DNA from: JACCZR01 sp963844805
Lineage (GTDB): Bacteria; Actinomycetota; Thermoleophilia; Solirubrobacterales; Thermoleophilaceae
Direction: 5' to 3'
Assembly: GCA_963844805.1 (NCBI GenBank)
Contig: CAWJPU010000011.1
Location: 1 to 64,000 of the forward strand
Length of the DNA: 64,000 nt
Shown here: positions 1-8,106 of the stretch, in pieces
Layout: each line of letters begins with the position of its first letter
Numbering within the stretch: position 1 is the first letter of the stretch
Notes under the pieces: model-generated
Told to the model about the DNA's origin: nothing
What the model saw: the letters and a program-made list of their open reading frames with translations, nothing else
Database searches by the model: none
Program-made: the position numbers and the translations under genes

Positions 1-2
1 GT

Positions 3-740
3 TATGCATCACTTGGTTCAGGTTGGTCTTGCTCGGAATCGGGAAACGTGCTCGCAGTGGGTCTCGTGCGCCGGTTCTTCGATTCCAACCGGCTCGTGGC
101 TGCGATGGTCCGCGGTGGTCAGCTGGGAGCGCCGCGCAGCGTCCAGATATCGGAGACAGACCTGTACCGGTGGCCGATGAAGTCCGACTTTGCCTTCGAT
201 CCTGCGCAGGCAGGAGGCGGCACGCTCGCGAACCTCGGTGTTCATACACTCGACCTGCTGTCGTGGTGGTTCGGAGCGGTCGAGCGCCTGGATTACTGGG
301 ACGATGCTGAAGGAGGCGTCGAGGCGGAATGCCAGGTATCGATGGACTTCGCGCTCGAGGTTCACGGGGAGATGCTGGTCTCGAAGCTCCGGAACGTGAC
401 GAACGCCTGTCGGGTGGAGTTCGAGGAAGGCACCCTGCTGATCGAGGACGCAGGCTCGGAGCCAAGCCCCCGTGTTCGGCTCATCGCCTCTGGGCTCGAG
501 AGGACGCCGGCCGGCGCCGATGGAAAGGGGCTGAAGACGGTCACGCGCAGGGAGGTCTTCGGCCGCCAGCTCGCCGACTTCGCGCGTGCCATCCGAGAGC
601 GCGGCGAGCCGCTGGTCTGCGGTCGGGAGGGACGGCGGTCAGTCGAGCTGCTCGAGCGCTGCTACCGCGTGCGACGCAGTCTCACCTTCCCCTGGGAGGA
701 GTCTGAAGCAGCGCCGGCAGTCGGCATAGCGGAGAAGTGA
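3..740 (+). CDS. Gfo/Idh/MocA family oxidoreductase, C-terminal part (cut by window edge)
   Basis: The frame is open at the left edge, so the N-terminal NAD(P)-binding Rossmann half lies outside and about 245 residues are visible. They match the family's C-terminal domain: the conserved stretch GGGTLANLGVHTLDLL (G-x-L-x-[DN]-x-G-x-H-x-x-D) holds the usual catalytic or substrate-contacting His, followed by beta strands and a closing segment rich in aromatic and basic residues (CYRVRRSL). The family oxidises or epimerises sugars and cyclitols with NAD(P); the substrate cannot be told from this half. The stop overlaps the next start (GTGA), so it is probably translationally coupled to the epimerase gene. 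Base composition looks a little less GC-biased than in the rest of the window, which would fit an accessory segment. Confidence 0.75.
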   Translation, partial: YASLGSGWSCSESGNVLAVGLVRRFFDSNRLVAAMVRGGQLGAPRSVQISETDLYRWPMKSDFAFDPAQAGGGTLANLGVHTLDLLSWWFGAVERLDYWDDAEGGVEAECQVSMDFALEVHGEMLVSKLRNVTNACRVEFEEGTLLIEDAGSEPSPRVRLIASGLERTPAGADGKGLKTVTRREVFGRQLADFARAIRERGEPLVCGREGRRSVELLERCYRVRRSLTFPWEESEAAPAVGIAEK

Positions 741-1962
741 CCGGCGACAGCATGCAGTTGAAGGGCCTACGCGTTCTCGTCACGGGAGCTTCGGGGTTCA
801 TCGGTGGCCGGGTAGTGGAGAAGCTCGTCCAGGAGCGGCAAGCTCGGGTACGAGCAATGGCCCCGGACCTCGCTCGGGCCGCACGGATCGCAAGGTTCCC
901 GGTGGAACTGGTCGCGGCGGACGTCACCGATCTCAATTCCGTGATCGACGCCACCGCGGGATGCGACGTGGTCATCCACTGCGCCTACGGAAGCCGCGGA
1001 GACCCCGCCGAGCGGCTCGCGGTGAACTGGAAGGCACCCGCAACGTCCTTGAGGCGGCTGTCCGGGTGGGTTCGCGGCGGGTCGTCCACATGAGCACGTT
1101 GATGGTCTACGGGCTGACCCCCGAAGGCGTGCTCGACGAGGCTGCACCGCGTCAGCGCACGGGCGACGCTTACGGAGACGAGAAGCTCGAGGCCGAAGAG
1201 ATCGCCGTTGCGTACCACGTCAAGCGGGGCTTGGCCGTCTCGGTCATTCAGCCCACCGCGGTTTACGGACCATTCGCCCCCGCCTGGACCAAGCGCGTGC
1301 TCGAACGACTCAAGACCGGGATCGTCCCGCTGATAGACGACGGGAGTGGGATCTGCAACGCGGTATACATCGACGACGTCGCCGACGCCGTCCTCCTCGC
1401 GGCTGAGCGCGACGAGGCGGTCGGCGAGGCGTTCCTGATCTCCGGCGAGCCAATCACCTACCGCGACTTCTATGGCTGTTTCGAACAGATGCTCGGCGGA
1501 AAGCGGACGGTCTCGCTCTCCGTCGAGGAGGCCCTTGCGCGTTGGGAGGCGAAGGACAGGGAACAGGGCGAACCAATGGCTACGAAGGGCGCCTCGCCGG
1601 TCCATCTCCTCGACCCGTTGGCGATTCGCTTTCACGCCCTCAGGACAACGGTCAGTACGGACAAGGCGCATCGGCGCCTGGGCTACCGGCCGCACATCGA
1701 CCTCCACGCCGGAATGCGCCGGACCGAGCAGTGGGCACGCTGGGCGAACCTCATCCCGCCCCAAAGCTCGATTAGTGACGCCTCGGGCTGGGGACTCGAA
1801 CCCCCGACCTCCCGGGATGCAATGCCGGGGTGCTCGCGGCATAAGCGAGGGCCTGGTTTTAGCTGTGTAGAGCCAAACCGTGCTCGACCCCCTTGCGCCG
1901 GGCGTTGCCCAACCCGGACATCTCGTGGACAAACGCTGAGAACCTCTACCGAGGATCGGTGA
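737..1962 (+). CDS. NAD-dependent epimerase/dehydratase (extended SDR), frameshifted, with chimeric C-terminus
   Basis: An extended short-chain dehydrogenase of the sugar epimerase/dehydratase type. The start is GTG at 737, overlapping the upstream stop, or ATG at 752. The first frame gives the glycine-rich nucleotide site TGASGFIGG. The frame breaks near 1030, where one G seems lost from a short G run (AVNW then EGTRNVLEAAV), and continues one frame over with HMSTLMVYG and the catalytic YGDEK (YxxxK). Residues up to about WARWANLI (near 1760) match a normal family end. The last 65 or so residues are read through a degenerate tRNA-like segment and look non-native. It pairs with the upstream oxidoreductase, suggesting sugar modification. 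The break may be a sequencing error or decay. Confidence 0.7.
1774..1832 (-). other. degenerate tRNA-Ala-like 3' half (possible attachment-site scar)
   Basis: Read on the minus strand this has a T-arm-like core (GGGGGTTCGAGTCCCC), preceded by an imperfect anticodon arm in which ATTGCAT would place a TGC (Ala) anticodon between CCGG/CCGG half-stems. No credible D-arm or 5' acceptor strand exists, so it is not a working tRNA. It lies exactly where the epimerase frame stops resembling its family. A second fragment at 2569-2612 and an intact tRNA-Ala at 3817 follow. About 45-55 bases beyond both fragments lies a related element (GCTGTG, one variable base, AGAGC), hinting at a shared origin in integration events. 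Confidence 0.45.
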
Positions 1963-2431
1963 TCACAATCGGAGATACTTCCCGGCCCTTCGCGTTGTGC
2001 TGGTAGAACTCGGATCCGGGATACATCGCCACGAACTTCGACCAGAGGCGATTGTGCTCCTCGTCGCTCGCGACGCGAGCGCGGACCTCGCTAACCACCG
2101 AGCCGATCTGAATCGTGGTGTCCGGGTTCGCCCTGAGGTTATGGAACCACGCGGGATGGGTTGGCTGGCCCGCCTTCGAGGCCATCACGACGATGGTGTC
2201 GCCGTCCTCGAGGTACATCACAGGAGACGTCCGCTTCGCACCGCTCTTGGCGCCCGTGTGGTGGACCAGGACTATCCGGGCCTCGGGCCAGCCGGGGATA
2301 TGTCCGCCGACCCTGCCGCCGGAGCGCCGATAAAGAGCCACATGGAGCTTCGTTGAGCGTCGCCCGAGGTAAATGCCGCGCTTGTTGATGAACTGCGAGC
2401 TTGAGGTGGTGAGCTGTCCGAGTAAGGGCAT
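1946..2431 (-). CDS. deazaflavin (F420)-dependent nitroreductase family protein
   Basis: About 161 residues from the ATG at 2431, chosen because a GGAG lies 5-8 bases upstream; the frame is open to 2557 without a better site. The sequence has the DDN-type split-barrel pattern: a basic N-terminal helix, HVALYRRSGGRVGG, then VLVHHTGAKSGAKRTSP (the conserved [LV]-x-T-x-G-x-K-S-G-x-x-R motif), HPAWFHNLRANPD (the W-x-x-N-L-x-A-x-P motif) and a late YQ-rich end. Such proteins bind F420 or FAD and reduce quinones or nitro compounds at the membrane. Its end overlaps by 17 bases the convergent read-through tail of the epimerase frame. Confidence 0.85.
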   Translation of the reverse strand: MPLLGQLTTSSSQFINKRGIYLGRRSTKLHVALYRRSGGRVGGHIPGWPEARIVLVHHTGAKSGAKRTSPVMYLEDGDTIVVMASKAGQPTHPAWFHNLRANPDTTIQIGSVVSEVRARVASDEEHNRLWSKFVAMYPGSEFYQHNAKGREVSPIVITDPR

Positions 2432-2568
2432 CGCCGCTCCTTGATGCCAGGCGACGCGGTGACCGACTGCCGCGATCTGGCCGCAGTGTATGACCCAACC
2501 GGCTCTCTTGAGCGTTCCGGGAGTGCTGCCTTCGCGTGAAAGGAGCAGCGCGAACAACCAAGCAGTTC

Positions 2569-2612
2569 GATGGAGCTAGCCGGACTCGAACCGGCGACCT
2601 CCTGGGTGCGAT
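2569..2612 (-). repeat. 44-bp duplicate of the 3' end of tRNA-Ala(CGC); att-like direct repeat
   Basis: These 44 bases are identical to 3815-3858, the 3' half (anticodon to discriminator A, plus two flanking bases) of the intact tRNA-Ala on the minus strand. Integrating elements leave exactly this: a whole tRNA at one end and a 3' fragment at the other, in direct orientation. The enclosed segment (about 1.2 kb) holds one GNAT gene and no integrase, so any element is a remnant. The surrounding gap 2432-2753 has no other gene; it carries the GCTGTGCAGAGC element near 2650. Confidence 0.7.
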
Positions 2613-2753
2613 GCGGGATGCCCTTCCGCGTCAGTGACCCCGGATTTCGGCTGTGCAGAGCGGAATCTGAGGCTGGCGCGCTTCATGCGTGGACAGGCGG
2701 ATAACCGCGGATTACCGGGGGATTGACGTCAACCCGAGTTGCGGTGAGGCGGA

Positions 2754-3644
2754 TCAGTAGAGCACCGAGGGGAACCAGGATGCCCGCGGCGGCTGATACT
2801 CGCCCATCGTCATCAGGTTCATGGGCTTAACCAGTCGCAGCCCCTCCCCGAGACCCCATCGGAACAAGCCGGTACGCAGAGGCACGAGAAAGGCGAGGGG
2901 ATCCTCCACCGCGGCCGCCGCTCCCACGAGCAGGGCCTTCATGTCGTCCTCGCTCTCGGCGACACCGTGGTTCATTGGCCAGAACGTGACGGCCGAGGCG
3001 TAAGCCACGAGGCGTCCATTGCTCACAGCGACGAACGGGGCGAACGCCTGGATAGCGTCACGAAGCTCGTTCGTGCGCTCGAAGCCGTGCACCTGCTTGC
3101 AGAGCGACGCGCACTCGTGCAGGTCGGCTTCCACGAGAGGCCGCACCTCCACACCCTCGACCGGGCCGCTTCGTGGCTTGCCGGTCATCACCGCGACGGG
3201 TTCCTTCACGTCGAAGCCGAGCGACTCATACAGCGAGAGGGACCGCAGGTTGAAGGCGTCCTGCAGGAGCCGGATGCCGGCAGCTCCTTCGCCGCGCTCA
3301 ACCACCGCGTGCATGAGCTTCCGGCCCACTCCTGCGTCCTGGCCTTCCGGATCGACCGTGATGGGTCCCACACCCCTGATCGGGTCCCGCTCGTCAAGGA
3401 AGTTGGAGCCGACCACCCGTCCGTCGATCTCCGCAACCACCCCCCAGATCGAGGGATGCGGGATCCACATCGCCATGATCCCCGCGGCGGCCTCCAGCAC
3501 CGGAAAGTCGCGCGGGAATCGATGGTGGTCATGGAAGCCCCCGAAGGCGTCGAAGCAGACCTGAGCGCACGCCTCACTGTCTCCAGGCCCGGCTTCGCGG
3601 AGCGTCACGTGTCCCGAGGTGCCGGCGGGACCCGCCTCGGTCAT
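2754..3644 (-). CDS. tandem GNAT N-acetyltransferase
   Basis: A 296-residue cytoplasmic protein with two GNAT folds. The first is clear: VTLREAGPGD at the start, VVAEIDGRVVGSNFL, then the acetyl-CoA loop DAGVGRKLMHAV (Q/R-x-x-G-x-G/A with the pyrophosphate-binding loop) and LYESLGFDV. The second begins at VEVRPLVEADLHECASL and is degenerate, lacking a good R-x-x-G-x-G/A loop; it ends in a C-terminal region (PMNLMTMGEY) seen in tandem GNATs. The acceptor substrate is unknown. It is the only gene between the tRNA-Ala fragment and the intact tRNA-Ala, so it may have arrived with that segment. Confidence 0.82.
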   Translation of the reverse strand: MTEAGPAGTSGHVTLREAGPGDSEACAQVCFDAFGGFHDHHRFPRDFPVLEAAAGIMAMWIPHPSIWGVVAEIDGRVVGSNFLDERDPIRGVGPITVDPEGQDAGVGRKLMHAVVERGEGAAGIRLLQDAFNLRSLSLYESLGFDVKEPVAVMTGKPRSGPVEGVEVRPLVEADLHECASLCKQVHGFERTNELRDAIQAFAPFVAVSNGRLVAYASAVTFWPMNHGVAESEDDMKALLVGAAAAVEDPLAFLVPLRTGLFRWGLGEGLRLVKPMNLMTMGEYQPPRASWFPSVLY

Positions 3645-3816
3645 TGTTCGCCCCTTTGGTGGGAACGAACCCCTGTCACTCTCGTGCCCACAGCTACCTC
3701 CCCCTGAGTTTGCAGGTAGCTCGACACTACCGCTGACCGTCTTCGAGATCGATCCCCGGGGTCGAGTGACCTCCTAGCCTGCTGGACCAGGCTGGGCCAG
3801 CACTGATCTCGACGGA

Positions 3817-3889
3817 TGGAGCTAGCCGGACTCGAACCGGCGACCTCCTGGGTGCGATCCAGGCGCTCTTCCAGCTGAGCTATAGCCCC
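3817..3889 (-). tRNA. tRNA-Ala (anticodon CGC)
   Basis: A complete 73-nt cloverleaf on the minus strand: acceptor GGGGCTA pairs with TAGCTCC plus discriminator A, D-arm GCTCAGCTGGAAGAGC, anticodon stem CCTGG/CCAGG around loop ATCGCAC (anticodon CGC, reading GCG), and T-arm GCCGG-TTCGAGT-CCGGC. CCA is not encoded beyond the first A. Its 3' half is duplicated at 2569-2612, which suggests use as an integration target. Confidence 0.95.
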
Positions 3890-3971
3890 GAGGGGCATCG
3901 ATGGTAGCGCCGGGCGGGCCTTCTTCCGGTGACCGTCGGCGACCCCGTCCGGGTTACAGTTCGGCTGCGAG

Positions 3972-5873
3972 ATGAGCTTCCGCGGGCGCCTGCGCGTCTT
4001 CTTCACGATCATCGTCATCGTCCCGATGGTCGCCGTGGCGGCCGTGCTGTATCGGCTCACCGCCGACAGCGAGACTGGCAAGGCCGACGCGGGGATCGCT
4101 GCCGGGATGCGCGTGGCCTTCTCGCTCTACGACACCTCCGCCGGCCGGGCGGAGCCGGGGCTCCGCGGGCTCGCCGCCGATCAGAACTTCGTGGATGGGC
4201 TGGCCGCCGGCGGCTCACGCGCACAGAGCGCTCTGCGCAGGGTTGCCGCCACGCCGGCCGTGGTGGCGGCGGCCTTCCGCGACGCAGAGACCGGGCGAAC
4301 GTTCCAGGCGGGTGGCCCGAGCGCGGTGGCTGCCGCCGGCGCACCTCTGGTCGAGGGTCGGCGGCAGCGGCTGGGAACCCTCAGCCTCTCGGTGACGAGC
4401 GCCCGTGCCTACGCGACCACGCTTCGGCGTCTCACCGGCCTCCAGGTGGGCGTCAGCCGCGGAGGCCGGGTACTGGCCGATACCGGCGGCGCCGCCCGCA
4501 GGGTCCCCCCCGGCGGCGGCGACTTCGAGCTCCGAGGCGAGGAGTACCGCGGCCGCTCGGCCCGCCTGCGCGAGACGGTGGGGCCGCCGGTGGTGGTGTC
4601 GGTCTACGACCCCACCAGCGAGCTCACCGGCTCGCTCGGCAACAGCCGCATCCTGATCGGGGGCATTTTGCTCGCCTTCCTGCTGCTGGCGCTGGCCTCG
4701 TCGGTGTTCGTGGTCCGCGCGCTTCAGGACCAGATCGGCAGCTTCCTGGACGCCGCTCGGAGGTTGGCCAAGGGAGACTTCAAGCAGCCCGTCCCGACCC
4801 ACGGCGGGGACGAGTTCGCGCTGCTCGGGCGCGAGTTCAACAGCATGTCCGAGCAGCTCGAAGCCAAGATCGACGAGCTGGACGGCAAGCGCCGCGAGCT
4901 GGAGGAGACGATCCGCCGTGTGGGCGCTGCGTTCGCCTCGGGTCTCGATCCGCAGGGCATCCTCGAGGTCATGCTGGACACGGCCGTCGACGCCTGTGAG
5001 GCCGATGCCGGCCGCGCGGTTCCGCTCGATCACGAGCGCATCAACCGGCTCCACCGCGGGGCGGACACTGCTACCACCACGGCGGCGATGGCGGCCGCGG
5101 AGCGAGTCGCGCTCGGGGACGGCGCCGCCCTCCCGTCTGGCGCCGGGCCGGCCGCGGAGGCTCGCGGCCGCGGGGCATACGCCCTGTCGGTCCCCGTCCA
5201 GGCCCCCCACCGCGCCGGGCGCGGCGCAGTGGCGCTGGTCTCGATCGCGCGCGCGACGGAGTTCACCCGCGAAGAGCGCGAGCTGCTCGAGTACCTCGCG
5301 GGCCAGGCCAGCGTGTCGATCGAGAACGCGGACCTCCACGAGACCGTCCAGCGCCAAGCGGTCACCGACGAGCTGACCGGCCTGTCCAACGTCCGCGAGC
5401 TGCACACCGCCCTGGACCGCGAGGTCGAGCGCTCGCGGCGGTTCAACAGCTCGCTGGGGCTGGTCATGCTCGACCTCGACGACTTCAAGCAGGTGAACGA
5501 CATCCACGGCCATCAGCAGGGCGATCAGGTCCTGGTGATGGTGGGACGGGTGCTGCGCGACCTGTCGCGCGACATCGACGATCCGGCCCGCTACGGGGGC
5601 GAGGAGCTGGCGGTCATCACCCCCGAGACCGACGCCGGCGGGGCCGCGCAGCTGGCCGAGCGCATGCGGGAGGCGATCGAGGGCTTGCGCATCCCGCGGC
5701 TGGACGGCCAGGGGGAGCTGAGCATCACGGCCAGCTTCGGCGTCGCCTCGATGCCCGACTCCGCCTCGAACAAGGCCTCGCTGATCGCGGCGGCCGACAC
5801 TGCGCTGTACCGGGCCAAGCGCGCCGGCAAGAATCGCGTCGAGCGCGCCGGATCGTTGGCAGCGCCCCACTGA
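3972..5873 (+). CDS. membrane diguanylate cyclase (sensor-HAMP-GAF-GGDEF)
   Basis: A 633-residue receptor. An N-terminal membrane helix (residues about 10-27) is followed by a roughly 190-residue extracytoplasmic sensor region, a second helix (ILIGGILLAFLLLALASSVFV, about 222-244), a HAMP linker, a GAF-like domain (about 310-450) and a GGDEF domain (about 460-625). The active loop reads RYGGEEL, a competent GGEEF-type site, and LDLDDFKQVND supplies metal and substrate contacts. An RDID motif sits five residues before the loop, matching the RxxD product-inhibition site. It should make c-di-GMP from GTP in response to an external or GAF-bound signal. No EAL domain is present. It runs alone, followed 17 bases later by the acidic protein. 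Confidence 0.93.
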   Translation: MSFRGRLRVFFTIIVIVPMVAVAAVLYRLTADSETGKADAGIAAGMRVAFSLYDTSAGRAEPGLRGLAADQNFVDGLAAGGSRAQSALRRVAATPAVVAAAFRDAETGRTFQAGGPSAVAAAGAPLVEGRRQRLGTLSLSVTSARAYATTLRRLTGLQVGVSRGGRVLADTGGAARRVPPGGGDFELRGEEYRGRSARLRETVGPPVVVSVYDPTSELTGSLGNSRILIGGILLAFLLLALASSVFVVRALQDQIGSFLDAARRLAKGDFKQPVPTHGGDEFALLGREFNSMSEQLEAKIDELDGKRRELEETIRRVGAAFASGLDPQGILEVMLDTAVDACEADAGRAVPLDHERINRLHRGADTATTTAAMAAAERVALGDGAALPSGAGPAAEARGRGAYALSVPVQAPHRAGRGAVALVSIARATEFTREERELLEYLAGQASVSIENADLHETVQRQAVTDELTGLSNVRELHTALDREVERSRRFNSSLGLVMLDLDDFKQVNDIHGHQQGDQVLVMVGRVLRDLSRDIDDPARYGGEELAVITPETDAGGAAQLAERMREAIEGLRIPRLDGQGELSITASFGVASMPDSASNKASLIAAADTALYRAKRAGKNRVERAGSLAAPH

Positions 5874-5890
5874 CGGTAGGCTTCGGGCCG

Positions 5891-6544
5891 ATGGGTGTTC
5901 TCGAGGACGCCATCCGCGAGCACCTCGAGCTGCGGCGCCAGCACGGGGCGGCCGAGGATGAGCTGCGCCACCAGGAGGCGGAGGCCCTCGGACCTGCTCG
6001 CCGGGAGGACGAGGAGGAAGCGGCCGCCGTCGCGGCCGCGGCGGACGAGTCCCCCGAGGGAGCCGAGGAGCAGACCCACTTGATGGAGGTCCCGCCGCCC
6101 GAGGACGCCGAGGGCGGCATGCCGTTCGACGGAGCCGCCGCGGGCGACACGGCCTATGAGCCCGACGACCGCCCGCGCCCCGAGCCGGCGCTCGAGGACG
6201 AGCCATTCGTATCCGATGCCCCGATCTTGACCGACCCAGAGCCGGAGGACGAGGAGCCGCCGCCTCGCGAGGCCGCCTTCGAGGACACGGTCATCGAGGA
6301 GCGGCCGTTCGAGGATTCGCTGGCCGAGGAGGAGCTGCCCGTCACCGAGGTCGCCGCTCCGTTCGAAGAGCCCTTCGGCGACGAGCCCGAGCCCGCCGAC
6401 GACGAGCCTCCGCCCGAGTCGCCGCCCGAGGGCGAGCAGGACGAGGACGTGCTCGAGGAGACCCCCGACTTCCTCTCGGAGACACCCGAGCACGACCGGC
6501 TCTGGTTCGAGCAGAAGCCCCCGCGGGACTTCGACTTCGACTAG
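5891..6544 (+). CDS. acidic proline-rich protein of unknown function
   Basis: 217 residues, strongly acidic. An ordered N-terminus (MGVLEDAIREHLELRR, helical) leads to a long Glu/Asp/Pro-rich low-complexity middle (about 40-195) and a distinctive C-terminal block, HDRLWFEQKPPRDFDFD. The retention of defined ends around a disordered middle suggests terminal binding motifs. There is no membrane segment or signal peptide. It follows the diguanylate cyclase by 17 bases and may be co-transcribed. I recall similar ends in Thermoleophilia proteins but cannot name a family. Opposite-strand open frames here are composition artefacts. Confidence 0.75.
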   Translation: MGVLEDAIREHLELRRQHGAAEDELRHQEAEALGPARREDEEEAAAVAAAADESPEGAEEQTHLMEVPPPEDAEGGMPFDGAAAGDTAYEPDDRPRPEPALEDEPFVSDAPILTDPEPEDEEPPPREAAFEDTVIEERPFEDSLAEEELPVTEVAAPFEEPFGDEPEPADDEPPPESPPEGEQDEDVLEETPDFLSETPEHDRLWFEQKPPRDFDFD

Positions 6545-6546
6545 CC

Positions 6547-7884
6547 CTAGTTGACGTAGCCGCGGGTACGCGCGGCAGCCAGCACCCGCTCGATGCCCAG
6601 CTGGTAGGCGGCCAGGCGCAGCGAGACGTCGTCCTCTTGGGCCTTCTCGGACACCTCGCGGTATGCGCGGCGCATCATCGTCTCGAGCTGGTGGTTGACC
6701 GCCTTCTCCTCCCAGCGGAAGTGCTGGAGGTTCTGGACCCACTCGAAGTAGGACACGATCACACCCCCGGCGTTGGCCATGACGTCAGGCACGACGTGGG
6801 TCTGCTTGCCCGCGAGGATCTCGTCGGCGTTGGGGGTGGTGGGGCTGTTCGCGCCCTCGACCAGCAGCTTGCAGCGCAGCATGTCCGCGTTGCCACGGTG
6901 GATCATCCCGCCGAGCGCGGCGGGGAACAGGGCGTCGCACTCGATGCCGAGCAGATCCTCCGCGCTGCACGGCTCGCCGTCGCCCTCGAAGCCCTCGATC
7001 GACCCGTTCTCGCGCGCGTGCTCGGCGAGCGCCTCGACGTCGATGCCGTTCTCGTTGCGCAGCGCGCCGCTGACGTCCGAGCAGCCCACCATCCGTGATC
7101 CCTTCTCGCTCAGGATGCGCGCGATCCAGGAGCCGACGTTGCCGAACCCCTGGACCACGAAGTCGCAGTCGGTGGGGTCCACGTCGCGCTCCGGCGCGGC
7201 CTCGGAGAACACGCACACGACGCCCCGGCCGGTCGCCGCCTCGCGACCGCGCGAGCCCTCGAGCTCCAGCGGCTTGCCGGTCACGCACGCCGGCGTGTGG
7301 CCGTGCAGCTTGCCGTACTCGTCCATCAGCCAGGCCATGGTCTGGGCGTTGGTGCCGACGTCCGGCGCGGGGATGTCCCGCTGGGGCCCGAGCACCTTCT
7401 CGACCTTGTCCATGAACGAGCGCGCGACGTTCTGCACCTCCGAGCGCTCGAGCTTTCTGGGGTCGACGTTGACGCCGCCCTTCGCCCCGCCGAAGGGGAT
7501 CTCCGCTATCGCGGTCTTCCAGGTCATCAGCTCGGCCAGCGCGCGCACCTCGTCGAGGTCCACGTCGGGGTGGAAGCGGATGCCGCCCTTGTAGGGCCCG
7601 CGCGCGCCGTTGTGTTGCACGCGGTAGCCGTGGTAGACGTGCAGGCGCCCATCGGACTGCTTGATGGGGATCTGCACCTGGACCTCCCGGTAGGAGGACC
7701 GCAGCACCGCGGCGAAGTCGTCGCGCAGGTCGAGGCGCTCGGCGGCCTGGTCGAACCAGTGCGAGACGATCTCGTAGTTGGAGACCTCGGCGGTGTCCCC
7801 GGGGGCCGGCGGCTCGGGCTGGGGCTCCGGTTGGCGGTGAGCCACGTCCTCCTGCTGCTCGCTCACAGCGGCACCATCGTCCAT
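6547..7884 (-). CDS. gdhA: Glu/Leu/Phe/Val dehydrogenase (glutamate dehydrogenase)
   Basis: 445 residues, a normal length for the hexameric family. The catalytic domain shows GARGPYKGGIRFHPDV (the Lys-containing glutamate site), PFGGAKGGVNVDP and PAPDVGTNAQTMAWL; the NAD(P) domain shows VVQGFGNVGSWIA. It interconverts glutamate with 2-oxoglutarate and ammonium. The first 40 or so residues are an extra Gln/Glu/Pro-rich tail, so the true start could be later, although no better ATG is visible. It stands alone, convergent with the acidic protein. With the polyamine and alanine dehydrogenase genes it adds to the nitrogen-handling content of the window. Confidence 0.93.
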   Translation of the reverse strand: MDDGAAVSEQQEDVAHRQPEPQPEPPAPGDTAEVSNYEIVSHWFDQAAERLDLRDDFAAVLRSSYREVQVQIPIKQSDGRLHVYHGYRVQHNGARGPYKGGIRFHPDVDLDEVRALAELMTWKTAIAEIPFGGAKGGVNVDPRKLERSEVQNVARSFMDKVEKVLGPQRDIPAPDVGTNAQTMAWLMDEYGKLHGHTPACVTGKPLELEGSRGREAATGRGVVCVFSEAAPERDVDPTDCDFVVQGFGNVGSWIARILSEKGSRMVGCSDVSGALRNENGIDVEALAEHARENGSIEGFEGDGEPCSAEDLLGIECDALFPAALGGMIHRGNADMLRCKLLVEGANSPTTPNADEILAGKQTHVVPDVMANAGGVIVSYFEWVQNLQHFRWEEKAVNHQLETMMRRAYREVSEKAQEDDVSLRLAAYQLGIERVLAAARTRGYVN

Positions 7885-7953
7885 CTCCCCGGGACCCTAC
7901 CCCTGACGCGACCGTCTACGCGGCCGCTGTCACTGCGGCAGGGGCGGAAAATT

Positions 7954-7975
7954 CGTCAGCCGACTGACGGTTTTT
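7954..7975. terminator. intrinsic terminator-like hairpin between gdhA and tRNA-Ala
   Basis: CGTCAG and CTGACG form a perfect 6-bp stem around CCGA, followed on the plus strand by GG-free T5 after one G, and on the minus strand by AATTTT. It could work in both directions: for minus-strand read-through from the DUF4870 gene, or upstream of the plus-strand tRNA. Confidence 0.6.
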
Positions 7976-8028
7976 CTGGACAGGTGCCCGCCGTCGCCCT
8001 CCGGGCCGGGGCTACCATCCTGGGCCCA

Positions 8029-8101
8029 GGGGCCATAGCTCAGTTGGAAGAGCGTCGCGTTTGCAACGCGAAGGTCGCCGGTTCGAGCCCGGCTGGCTCC
8101 A
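8029..8101 (+). tRNA. tRNA-Ala (anticodon TGC)
   Basis: A 73-nt cloverleaf: acceptor GGGGCCA with TGGCTCC plus A, D-arm GCTCAGTTGGAAGAGC, anticodon stem TCGCG/CGCGA around TTTGCAA (anticodon TGC, reading GCA and wobble partners), and T-arm GCCGG-TTCGAGC-CCGGC. CCA is not encoded. It ends 5 bases before the stop of the convergent DUF4870 gene. Confidence 0.96.
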
Positions 8102-8106
8102 TCGGC

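Noticed and set aside
1774..1860. A functional tRNA at the first scar
   Set aside because: T-arm is recognisable, but D-arm and acceptor strand do not pair and the anticodon stem has a mismatch.
4215..6742. Long minus-strand open frames opposite the diguanylate cyclase and acidic protein
   Set aside because: Both plus-strand genes have clear features; the minus translations are low-complexity and lack starts with ribosome sites.
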